This document shows positions 1 through 8,960 of a DNA stretch of 49,164 nt, one piece after another. The stretch spans positions 1 through 49,164 of the forward strand of contig JAJIRX010000296.1 of NCBI GenBank assembly GCA_023853785.1. Direction: 5' to 3'. A model generated the notes under the pieces. That model was not told the origin of the DNA. It worked only from the letters and a program-made list of their open reading frames with translations, and ran no database searches. Source of the DNA: Psilocybe azurescens (taxonomy: Eukaryota > Basidiomycota > Agaricomycetes > Agaricales > Agrocybaceae). A program made the translations under genes and the position numbers. Position 1 is the stretch's first letter. The number at the start of each line of letters is the position of its first letter.

Positions 1-34
1 GGACCACGAGACGACGGCTAGAACAAGGATCGCG

Positions 35-780
35 ATGGTGAGGACCAAGACACCGGCGTGGACCAGGACGTGGGCAAGGAGCGGTGGCAAGGGGCAAAGG
101 CAAGGGCAAGGACAAGGGCAAGGGCAAGGACAAGGACAAGGATGGCAGCGAGGGCAAGGACAAGGACAGCAGCGAGGGCAAGGACAAGGACAGCAGCGAG
201 GGCAAAGGACAAGGACAGCGGTGAGCAAGAACAAGAAACGGCCGGGGGTGAGGGCAAGGGGTGAGAGCAAGGGCAAGGGCGAGAGCAAGGGCAAGGACAA
301 GGACGGTGGCAAGGGCTGAGAGCGAGAACAAGGACGGCGCGAGGGGCAAGGATGAGAAACGGTGGTGAGGGCAAGGACAAGAACGGTGGCGAGGGCAAGG
401 ACAAGAACGGTGGCGAGGCAAGGACAAGAACGGCGGAGAGGGCAGGATGAGGACAGCAGCTGAGAGTGAGGACGAGGACAAGAGAGGCAAGGATGAGGAC
501 AACAAGAGCGAGAACAAGGATGAGGACAGCAGTGAGCAAGGACGAGGATGGCAGCAAGAGTGAGGACAAGGACAGCAGCAAGGGGCAAGGGATGGGACAG
601 CAGCAAGGGCAAGGACAAGGACAAGGACAGTGGCAAGAGCAAAGGACAAGGACAGCGGTGAGAGCAAAGGACAAGGACAGTGGCAAGGGCAAGGACGAGG
701 ATGAGAATGGCGGCAAGGACGAGCACGAGCACGAGGACAACCCGCAACGATGGCACCAACGGATACCACCACAGCGATGA
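35..780 (+). repeat. Purine-rich minisatellite tract, about 700 bp
   Basis: The plus strand is almost entirely G and A with isolated C, built from short units such as GGACAA and GGCAAG, with interruptions. Several frames are open, but they encode only low-complexity runs rich in Gly-Gln, Arg-Thr or Lys-Asp, and no domain is visible. I read it as a satellite-like array rather than a gene. A genuine low-complexity gene cannot be excluded, because the array begins close to the window edge. Confidence 0.8.
367..436 (+). repeat. 24-bp tandem repeat inside the purine tract
   Basis: Two identical 24-bp units (367-390 and 391-414) read GAGGGCAAGGACAAGAACGG plus TGGC. A third, 22-bp unit (415-436) is slightly shortened. 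This is the most regular part of the purine-rich tract and shows recent unit amplification. Confidence 0.85.
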
Positions 781-782
781 CA

Positions 783-1110
783 AAGGCCCAGGACGACAGG
801 GCCGACGACAACACACAACGACAACACGGACACTACCTGTTGCGGTACGGACTGCAACGACCGTGACGAAGGCACCGATGGGTACCAGGACAGGCACGGT
901 GGACGACGACACCGACACATACCAGAATGGGTATGGACCGCGATGACACGTACCACCATGGCAACAGCGAGGATGACAGAGACAACCCCAACACACAACA
1001 ACAGCAGCGACACATACCACAACGTATGGACGACACCAATGATGACACTGACATGTACCACAGCGGGTACGGTCGACAACAACACCAACGGCAACACCGA
1101 CACATAAAAT
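783..1110 (+). repeat. Degenerate ACAAC/ACACC-rich repeat
   Basis: The purine tract gives way to a degenerate array of CAACAACACC and GACACATACCA units. The motif GACACATACCA or a close variant recurs near 917, 940, 1010 and 1100. The frames are open but low in complexity, so I do not call a gene. Confidence 0.6.
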
Positions 1111-1159
1111 AATTGGTACGGCCGACCACAACGTCGATAACACGGACAACGACACCACC

Positions 1160-1493
1160 ATTGTACCCTCTGCCCCCTTTTTCTGTTCTTTCTTTCTTTT
1201 TTCTTTTTTGTTTCTTTTTATTATGTTTTTATTTTATTTTTACCTGTATATAATCATGTAGTATATAGTTTTTAATATATTATATTACATTGTCACATAA
1301 ATTTAAGCTAAGATTAAAGTATTCCAATTGGAATCCAATTGGATTCCATTCCATGTGAAATTAAAGTTGGACTTAGTGAAATTCACAAAGTCAGATAATA
1401 ATGTAGTATATAGTTTTCAATATATTATATTACATTGTTACATGAATCAAAGATAAGATTGAAGTATTATCCTAGTGACCTAGCTTCCTTAAT
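1160..1493 (+). repeat. AT-rich stretch with a 73-bp direct repeat, possible LTR remnant
   Basis: A T-rich run (about 1170-1250) is followed by two imperfect copies of a segment beginning ATGTAGTATATAGTTTT (about 1249-1323 and 1396-1468). Between them are nested ATTCCAATTGG units. The segment ends just before a start codon at 1494 that opens a gag-like peptide, and gypsy integrase sequence follows, so it may be the end of a long terminal repeat. No complete LTR pair was identified. Confidence 0.4.
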
Positions 1494-1568
1494 ATGGCTC
1501 CCAAAGCTTCTAAGAACACTGCTGCTGTCCCTAACTCCCCTCCCAAGTCTGCAATTAAACCAGTGACA
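1494..1568 (+). pseudogene. Gag-like start peptide of a retroelement, truncated
   Basis: An ATG at 1494 opens a 25-codon Lys/Pro/Ala/Ser-rich peptide beginning MAPKASKNTAAVPNSPP. It runs directly into the minisatellite at 1569. Its position between an LTR-like stretch and gypsy polyprotein sequence suggests the first codons of a gag gene whose body has been lost. The assignment is by position only, since the peptide itself is not diagnostic. Confidence 0.3.
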
Positions 1569-1880
1569 GTCCACTGGACATCCACTGGACATCCACTGGA
1601 CATCCACTGGACTCCACTGGACAGAGCACTCTTGGATCTGGTCTAATTAAGTGCTGAGAGTCCAGTGGAAGTCCAGTGGAAGTCCAACAGAAGTCCAATG
1701 GACTGGACAGTCCGGCCAGTCCACCTGTTTTCTGTCTTGAAGTGACTTGACCAGACTTTGACCAGAATTTGGCTGGACTCTGACTGGACTGGTAGCGAAT
1801 TTTGTCAAGTCCAATGGACTGTCCACTGGAATTGGCTGGGTCCAGTGAAAGTCCGTTGGAGTCCAACGGAATATGGGGGC
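1569..1880. repeat. GTCCACTGGAC minisatellite with both orientations
   Basis: The left part (1569-1622) is a tandem run of a 12-bp unit, CATCCACTGGAC. The right part (about 1665-1880) carries scattered GTCCAGTGGA, GTCCAATGGAC and CAGTCC variants. The unit GTCCACTGGAC is itself nearly palindromic, so both strands look alike. The array sits exactly where the middle of a gypsy element should be. Confidence 0.8.
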
Positions 1881-1882
1881 AC

Positions 1883-2491
1883 TGTAAAGTACACAGATGT
1901 TTGCCATACTTTATGGTCACTGGGGCAAACCCTGTTCTCCCATTAGACGTCAAGGAAGCAACATGGCTAGTCAAACCTCCTACTGGGGTAATGACCAATG
2001 AAGCCTTAATCGCTTTCCGCACTCAAGCCTTAGCGAAACACCAGTTACATGTAGCCTCTATGTGGACTCATATAGATAAGCAAAAATATGAAGCCGTATT
2101 GTGATATGAACAAGATAATCAGGCAGTGATTAAAGACTATAATTTTGTGCCTGGAGACCTAGTATTAGTACGCAATTCAGGAGTTGAATCTTTCTTAAAT
2201 AAGAAGTTAAAACCAAGATACCTAGGACCTATGATAGTAATAAGGCAGACTAGGGAGGCTTGTATGTGGTGGCAGAAATGAATGGAGCAGTTATGCAGAG
2301 CAAGGTAGCAGCCTTTAGGGTAGTACCTTACTTTGCTAGAGAAGATAGCGATCCCCAGCTCTGTTACGGACCTCATTGATATATCTAAACAAGGTCTAAG
2401 AAAAATAATAGACGGCCCTGATGACCAGTCCTTGCCTTTCAAAGACATGGCCTTTGAGCATGCTCCTTTACACTCAGATGAAGATGAGTAA
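1883..2491 (+). pseudogene. Ty3/gypsy polyprotein C-terminus (end of integrase), decayed
   Basis: The conceptual peptide contains PYFMVTGANPVLPLDVKEATWLV, then ALAKHQLHV, then KDYNFVPGDLVLVRNSGVE and [15 protein letters not shown]. This is the typical C-terminal part of basidiomycete Ty3/gypsy integrases, including the PGDLVLVRN and YLGPM motifs. An in-frame TGA at 2102-2104 sits where the family has Arg or another residue before YEQD, consistent with CGA to TGA. A further frameshift lies near 2250. The frame then continues through [20 protein letters not shown] and an acidic tail to a TAA at 2489-2491. Reverse transcriptase, RNase H and the integrase core are absent, so the copy cannot be autonomous. 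Confidence 0.85.
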
Positions 2492-3758
2492 AAGTCTTAA
2501 AAACCTGTAATGGTGATTGCCCAAACAAAGCGATCGCCAGGACGGCAAAAGACGTCTTCATTAAAAACTTCGTACTGGGTAATAAGAGGGAACACCAAAC
2601 CAATAATAGACTAAGAAGTTTGCTATTGGAAGGTACTCTACCAAAAAGGGGAAAAACTGAAAGGACTTCAGAAGGGCAGACAATTATTTAGACAGAGCTG
2701 AAGTAATCTCGGAGAGCCTCGGATGGGGAGAAAACAAAGGAGAAGGGGTGTGGGCCTTGCCTTTACCCTTAGACGGTCGAACATTGATGTCTGTAGCTGG
2801 AGCGATCACCTGCGCAAGTCGAACCCTGGTAGGGGTGATTGCCAGCACAAGATCAGCGGCAGCAGTGAGGTCTTGAATCTCACAGGAAATTGTATTGTCC
2901 TGAAAATCAGAAGTTAGCTAGAGTAGAAAACTATTTTCAAAAGATAGAAACTACCAAAGTAAAAGGACCGCAGAGAAAATAGGGATTATACATTCGATAA
3001 ATGGAGGAGTCAGAGCTGACAAATTGGAAGATCTGTTGACTTAGTGTTTGCCATACACGAATGGCGAATGCCGACTCCGCATACTCAGCGTCGTATTGTG
3101 AAAGGTGGTTGGCCTATGCAGAAAGTCAAAAGAAACATAAGCATTACTCCAAGTAACCAGTAAAATACTCACCAAGTATTTCTGCATACGTTTAAGCAGT
3201 GCTCCAGCGTCCGTGTGTGACATTTGATCTTCAACAAAGACGCCATGTGCACGAGATTCCATGCCTTCTGCAAGTGGCAAAAAGTTTCTCGAGGAAGGGA
3301 TGACATAATTTGAATTCGCTAAAACACAGATGCAATAGTAGAGACTGGGGCGAACACCAGGGTCAAGCAAAACATCCAGCTTTTATGTGGAAAAATGTGT
3401 AACGCAGCAACAATTGAAAAGCACTGAAAGACTAAAGTTAAATTGACGCCCAAAGAAACCCGCTAATGAGACGGTGATCTCCATGCCTAATTATAGGCAT
3501 GGCTATTAATAAACATCACAGCGATCACAGATATCTGAAGGGGAATGCTGGACAAGATATCTCAGCAAGGGGCAATCACTACCTAACGTTGAGGGTATCC
3601 TCCCACTGGAACATAGTGAACTCCTGATAGGAATAAACTGAACTTGTAATAACCGTACTTGGCAAAAATCAGAGGGAGTGCATCTTTGGACAAAACCAAA
3701 TTAATAGTGAAACCAAGGGAGCGATCAACTGAGGACAGTCATCTTTTAGTTGGGGAGA
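2492..3758. other. Non-coding stretch, no gene seen
   Basis: No open frame with recognisable protein content was found on either strand. The stretch lies directly downstream of the gypsy stop codon and may include the element's 3' untranslated region and LTR. Short GTGATYGC/GCRATCAC motifs recur (for example 2801-2810, 2834-2843, 3521-3528) and continue into the next element. Confidence 0.5.
3481..3502. repeat. Perfect 9-bp-stem hairpin
   Basis: CCATGCCTA and TAGGCATGG form a perfect inverted repeat around an ATTA loop. It is isolated, with no gene end beside it, so a terminator role is not supported. Confidence 0.6.
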
Positions 3759-3922
3759 TGAAAGGGTGTAAACCATTCTGAGCTTACAATTCATAGTGAG
3801 ATACAGAGGCTCTTATTTTTGTGATTGTTATCTGTAATAAACTAGTACATTATACTAGTGAAGGGTAGGAGAAACACCAGACTATTAGGCTTTGAGGCTT
3901 TACTTCCTAGTGGGCCAACAAG
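3759..3922 (+). repeat. Left inverted arm of the fold-back element
   Basis: It begins TGAAAGGGTGTAAACC and ends GTGGGCCAACAAG. Most differences from the right arm are C/T or G/A transitions, for example GATACAG here against GACACAG there. Confidence 0.8.
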
Positions 3923-5127
3923 AGTAATAGTTGGAGTTCTCTGACAGTTGTTCCCTAGTTACTATGAGCAATCGCTAGCCTTATAGGGTTCCAACCCGTA
4001 CTTAACAATCCCCAGGGCAGTCCACAGATGACTTATAAAAGCCTGCTTATCAAGTCTAATAGACCTGACATTGAATATCACAATGGCAATCACTCACAAA
4101 ACCAGGTAGCACCTAATTGCTTAAGGTGAACTGCAGTGTTCAATCTCTTATCACACAAATCACTAGTCCTTGAAGTATTAACACTGGAATTCTTATTCAG
4201 AGTAAATTCTGATATCAAATCTGGGGTATAGATTACTTGGTTCCTATTCTAAGATACAGGGCTGTTTTTATAGACTAAATAGATACTTTGGCTTGTGATA
4301 ATTGAGAGAGACTAAGAGAAAAGGAAGAAAATGGGCCGTGTGCTGCCTAGCCTTTGCTGCACCAATTATAACAGTGGAAAGTACTAGTTTGCCTGGGCTA
4401 TGGTGCTTATTTGGAGATAACATTGTTGTCCATGTGGCAGTGCCTTCTTGGGTAGCAATCACCTGCCTTATTTTATCAGATGGCTCACGACTAAGGCATG
4501 TCAGAACTAGATTGCTTAGGGGTATATTTCCTAGAAAACCCTCCCAAGGTTCCCAAGCACAGTTTCTATTGGTTTAGGACCTCCTGGAACAGCAGGTGCC
4601 CTTATCACAAGGCAAGTTACCTCTAGTATCGTGTGGCAATCACTGACTGGGTGATCGCTCACTCACGTTGGCTGCATTGCAAATTACAAGTTTTTATAGT
4701 CGGATCTAGTAGACCGCCATATGCTGAGTTGTACACAAGATTTCAATTGCCAATACATTCAGTCCATGGGGCAATCATTCATGGCACAGTGATGTCTGAT
4801 CCCTGAGCAGTTGATCACCTAATTTAGTGAACAGCCTTGGTGATGTCTGGACACAGTGATCGCTTTTGCTAATTAATAAGGTTTCCATCACTTGGTGATC
4901 GCTTGTTAAGACAGTGATGGGTGTTACCCCTCGTAAGAGCCAAGGTCATTTCTTAAGAGTTCTTCTTTGCATGGGACCAATAGCATGATCAATGGTACGG
5001 GTGATCACCTTGGGCACTCGGTTAGGGTTGCTTTGATAGCTGTGTAGGAAACTAAAGGTAGTCTTTGATTCATAGCACTGATTAATAGGCCACACTACAC
5101 CTTAGTTAGTTTGTAAGGTCTACTACG

Positions 5128-5291
5128 CTTGTTGGCCCACTAGGAAGTGAAGCCTCAAAGCTTAATAGTCTGGTGTATCACCTACCCTTCACTAGTATAA
5201 TGTACTAGTTTATTACAGATAACAATTGCAAAAATAAGGGCCTCTGTGTCTCACTATGAATTGTAAGCTCAGAATGGTTTACACCCTTTCA
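5128..5291 (-). repeat. Right inverted arm of the fold-back element
   Basis: It begins CTTGTTGGCCCAC and ends GGTTTACACCCTTTCA, the reverse complement of the left arm outer end. It has the same length as the left arm. Confidence 0.8.
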
Positions 5292-6769
5292 GCAGGAAAC
5301 CACACATGAAGATATTGATGAAATACATATCAAAATGAAGCGATTGCGAACCAAGCCAGGTGAAGTCCCAAACAATAACATCAGGAAAAAGAGGTTTTAT
5401 CCCAAAGAAATCTAGGTGTCTTTAAGCATCTTAGAGACTTTAAAGATGATAAAGACACAAAGCACCCTAAGCACCTTTCAACGCAAAGTGACATGGGCAC
5501 AGTTTATCCAAAGCATTCCAAAGCAACCCAAATATTATTCACAGGCCTCCCAAAGACCTCTCATAGACATCTAAAGCTACTTAAGGCATCTCTGACATCC
5601 ACTGAGATGTCTTTTATTTCTCTTCAGGTTCACTTGAGACGCAGCATGGTAATGGCATCTTACAGAATTCAAGTATAGTAAAATGTATATATAATTAAAG
5701 CAAGCTCTCTACTATAGTGATATGCTAGTTGATTATACAATCACAGACAGGGAAGAGGATATATAAAAATAATGTATAATAGGATAGATAGAATGTGGGG
5801 TAGTCCATCATCGTAATCTAAGATACTATAGCTAATGTTGGCATTGGGCCATTGGATGGGCACAGCAGGTTGAGGAAGGGAGAGGCAAGCGGTCCATAGA
5901 TGTCAGGACCAGAGATAGTTGTCTATTACATGAGTTTTAGTGAGCAAAAAAGTGGAGAAACGATAATCAAAACATACCTGTCAGAATTTGGCACCCTCAT
6001 TCATTACTCCAAAAGGCGAGATGGTGGGATGAGTGCCACCAAATGTAAGCACAGGGAAATGGGCGGTGAGTCACTGGATGGCCAAATGAACGTGGCAAAT
6101 GATACATCACCGATGCCAGTGCTGGGGCAAAAAACAGTCCTATGCAATCTGTTATGCATGTTGTAGTTAGTAAAGAGACAGAAGAGGGGCTGTGGTATAC
6201 TCACTTTCAGGATTTAGCATTTCTATTCATAATGATGAAAGACAGAACAGTGGTGGCGATTGCAGTGTAGAGTAGTGGGCATTAGACACACCAGATGACA
6301 AAGATGACAGGACTGTGAGCCATCCTCTGTGGTCTGTTGAAAGTATGGTTGTTAGCAAAAAGAAAAAGGCGGGAGATGGACTGAACATATCTGTGCAGAT
6401 GGGCGGCATGGTGTTTGATGTGAGCTAGTCGCATACTCAGTTGCCACTGCATGTGGCATAAGCATGTGGCATGATACACTGGGGGTCTTGGTTATGGATT
6501 AGCAATAGAGGGTGGTGGAGAGCATAATGGTAGTACTTACTGAGGTACTGCCATTATTACGCTACATGGGCACCATTGCCAGTTCTTGTTACTGTCAGGT
6601 GGTGTCAGCTTTACTATATAAAAGGGAATGCTGGTACTTAGTATTAGCATAGTGAGTGTGGGGCAGTGAAAATGGCATCAACGACATTGGGCATCATTGA
6701 CAATTATGAGGGTAAGGGAACAGTGGTGGTGGTGGTGAACCAAGAACAAAGTTGAACTTCACAAATCGC
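5292..6769. other. Non-coding spacer, no gene seen
   Basis: Only short random frames are present. The part at 5400-5640 is rich in CATCTAAAG, CTTTAAAG and CCAAAG words, a style also seen at 8280-8470, which suggests decayed copies of one repeat. An inverted repeat lies near 6520-6553, around AATGGTAGTACTTAC and GTACTGCCATTA. Nothing else could be supported. Confidence 0.5.
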
Positions 6770-7086
6770 TAGGCAACAGCATGGGTATTCCCGTATATAT
6801 CGACCCTTTTAGCCGTATTAAATCTTTGCAATACCATACACATGAATCGCGCATTTTTACCCATCAAAAGAGTCTAAAAACAGCCAAATTGGTGGAGAAT
6901 GACTGAGATATGGCCTATTTTAATGCATTGCATACAATTGGCCATAATTCACTCAGTTTTGGCTTAAAAATTACGCTTTTGGACTTGTTTTGAAGGTGAC
7001 AGGTAGGATAATTTTTATCCGTAATTTTATCCGCACAATAACCGGCTATTAACCCGTACACAATACCCAAACCCATGCCGTTGCCT
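6770..7086. mobile_element. MITE-like element A, copy 1
   Basis: The left end TAGGCAACAGCATGGGT and the inverted right end ACCCATGCCGTTGCCTA form imperfect terminal inverted repeats. Near-identical 9-bp flanks, ACAAATCGC at 6761-6769 and ACAAATCAC at 7087-7095 (sharing one base with the element end), look like a target-site duplication with one mismatch. The roughly 317-bp interior has no coding frame, so the element is non-autonomous. A second copy lies about 687 bp downstream. Confidence 0.7.
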
Positions 7087-7153
7087 ACAAATCACAGAAG
7101 TTCAACCTTTCACATGATGCATGGGAAAATTTCCCAAAACTGATATGAAAAGT

Positions 7154-7199
7154 GATGTGACCAAATCTACGAGACGCGTCTCGTAGATTTGGTCACATC
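7154..7199. repeat. Perfect 46-bp palindrome
   Basis: The sequence is its own reverse complement for 23 bp on each side of 7176/7177, centred on GAGACGCGTCTC, with no loop and no mismatch. It lies between the two copies of MITE A. A loop-free perfect palindrome of this length is unlikely by chance and is normally unstable, so it may be a very recent or minimal inserted element. Confidence 0.9.
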
Positions 7200-7457
7200 C
7201 CTTTAGGAAATACTGTCACAACCAAAACATCCCATCTTGTATAAGTTGTACTAAAGGCAGGGTGAGTTATAGCAACAGTGCTTGGTGAGAAGAATATGGT
7301 AGTACATATCTTTCAGTTATCCAAGCTCTAAACAAGGATGTGAGAATGTGGTGGGTGGTGGAATGTTCAAAGGAGTTCACTTCACCAGGAATGGCATAAG
7401 TAAACAAAAGCACAAATGGAGAATGTCATGTGATTTACATTATTTATTTGCTTTCAA

Positions 7458-7776
7458 GGGCAACAGCATGTGTATTCCTGTGCCGTGATCGGCCCTATTA
7501 TCCGTATCCAGCCCGTGTAATACCATACCCACGATCTGTGCATGTTTACCAATCAAAAAGAGTTCAAAAATAGCCAAATTGGGCCAGAAATGACTGAGAT
7601 ATGGCCTATTTTAATACATTGCACAAAATTGGCTGTAACTTACTCAGTTTTGGTTCAAAAATTACGTTTTTGGGCTCGTTTTGAAGGGGACAAACAGAAT
7701 TTTTTATCTGTAATTGTATCCGCGCTATGTCCGGCTATCAACCCGTACAGAATACCCGAACCTGTGCAGTTGTCTA
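7458..7776. mobile_element. MITE-like element A, copy 2
   Basis: It matches copy 1 along its whole length, including the shared internal words GACTGAGATATGGCCTATTT and TGTAATTGTATCCGCGC-like sequence. It begins GGGCAACAGCATGTGTATTCC and ends CTGTGCAGTTGTCTA, so its terminal inverted repeats are weaker than those of copy 1. I could not identify a convincing target-site duplication. A frame of about 120 codons crosses it but is shared with only part of copy 1 and has no protein features. Confidence 0.65.
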
Positions 7777-7932
7777 GGTTCAAATTGAATTTGCCATTTT
7801 GCATATCTTTTCTTACCATGCAGCTACTATTTTCCTGCAATCAGCAGGCCCTGTGCCCCTGTCTTATTCCATTATCTTTTAAATATCATGTTGTAGATGT
7901 AGTTTATTAAATTAGCTATGTACTTATCTAAG

Positions 7933-8246
7933 GAATGGCACACATTTTTGAGCCCGTGCGGGTTATGGGTAACGGTACACACGAGTACGGGTACGGGTAA
8001 CGATTTTCGTACGCGTGAGATTTCAAACGAAGTTCTAGAACGTCCCAAACGGTTGAGAATTGAGTGAGATAGAAAGGAAGCCGTGAAATTCACTATTTCT
8101 GATCTATCTCCCTCATTTCTCAACCGTTCAGGTTGTTTTTGGGCTTGTTTTGACAGGTAAACCCGCCGGATTGCGGGTAGGGCTCGCCAAGGGTACGGGT
8201 ACGGGTATAGCGCGAGATTCCCGCAGGTTACCTGTGCCATTCCCTA
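7933..8246. mobile_element. MITE-like element B with 12-bp flanking direct repeat
   Basis: It begins GGAATGGCACA and has the matching inverted end TGTGCCATTCC at 8233-8243. The 12-mer TACTTATCTAAG occurs immediately outside both ends, at 7921-7932 and 8247-8258, as a probable target-site duplication. Inside are two GGGTACGGGTACGGGT-type runs in facing positions and an inner inverted repeat around TCTCAACCGTTC and GAACGGTTGAGA-like words. The element is about 314 bp and has no coding frame. Confidence 0.75.
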
Positions 8247-8258
8247 TACTTATCTAAG

Positions 8259-8531
8259 ATTTAATAATGCTATGCTCAGAAATTTCAAGAATGCTTTGTG
8301 GTAATTTAGAATTTTTAGAAGACTCATAGAGAGCTTCAGAGAAATTTGAAATCTTGCAAAGACTGCTGAAAGCTTTGAGGAATCAGACTATTTCCAAAGA
8401 CCACAAAGACATCCCAAAGCAGCCTAGAGTGATAAATGTGCTTTATAAAGGTTGTAATTACCTAAGACATTCTCAGGGCAAATCCCTTTTTCCTGATGAA
8501 TGATAACACAGACTAAAAACACAGGAATATG
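8259..8531. other. Spacer with decayed CTTTAAAG-type words
   Basis: No gene is visible. Words such as GCAAAGACTGCTGAAAGC and CCACAAAGACATCCC resemble the stretch at 5400-5640. Confidence 0.4.
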
Positions 8532-8960
8532 CTACAGAAAACTCACCCACCCACACAACACCCTCCCGAACTCAACAAGCCCTTGACTCAGTGGCCCCAG
8601 AAACCTCATCTGTACATCACACCCCAAAAACTTGAGTAACCCACCCAACCGCACCTCAACAACTATGTTCAGGCACTCAGCAGAAAGAACATCGAAAAAG
8701 CAAACCACACTCACCTGGAAGAAGTCCAAAGGAACTAGCCCACCCACCAAATTATAGATGTCTGGAAACAATGTTTTCTTGTTGGGCCATATGGGGATCA
8801 CTATAGCACAACCTATAGGCATACCTCGACGGTGCACACAGGGTCCACAGGAAAGGAGTCACATGCAGTGTGCTGTTAATTATCTTTGTAATCGTTAGTT
8901 CGGTCTGTATGGGGCCAAGCCCCAATAGACATAAATCTACAAGAAAAAAAAAAAAAAAAA
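8532..8960 (+). mobile_element. Probable 3' tail of a non-LTR retrotransposon
   Basis: The segment ends in 17 consecutive A residues (8944-8960), preceded by ATAAATCTAC and by a small hairpin (TGGGGC-CAA-GCCCCA at 8910-8924). This layout is typical of the 3' end of a fungal LINE or SINE copy. A 101-codon frame on the minus strand (8532-8837) has no recognisable features. The tail stops exactly where homology to the later tandem modules begins at 8961. The family is not identified. Confidence 0.5.

Larger units (their letters stand above)
3759..5291. mobile_element. Fold-back element with 164-bp inverted arms
   Basis: The left arm (3759-3922) and the right arm (5128-5291) are inverted copies of each other, both 164 bp, with about eight mismatches by eye and no indel. 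They enclose 1205 bp with no recognisable coding frame and many GTGATCGC-like motifs. The structure fits a non-autonomous DNA transposon with long inverted repeats, a fold-back element, or two solo LTR pieces in opposite orientation. I saw no clear target-site duplication at the outer edges. Confidence 0.7.

Noticed and set aside
367..436. CRISPR-like array
   Set aside because: The units are contiguous without unique spacers, and the genome is eukaryotic.
58..780. Long overlapping open frames in the purine tract as genes
   Set aside because: They are a by-product of repeat composition: three frames are open at once, with dipeptide-like repeats and no domain.
3481..3502. Transcription terminator hairpin
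   Set aside because: Intrinsic terminators of this type are bacterial, the context is eukaryotic, and there is no adjacent gene end.
8532..8837. A 101-codon minus-strand protein
   Set aside because: It lies within a probable retroposon tail, lacks recognisable motifs and has no splice or promoter context.
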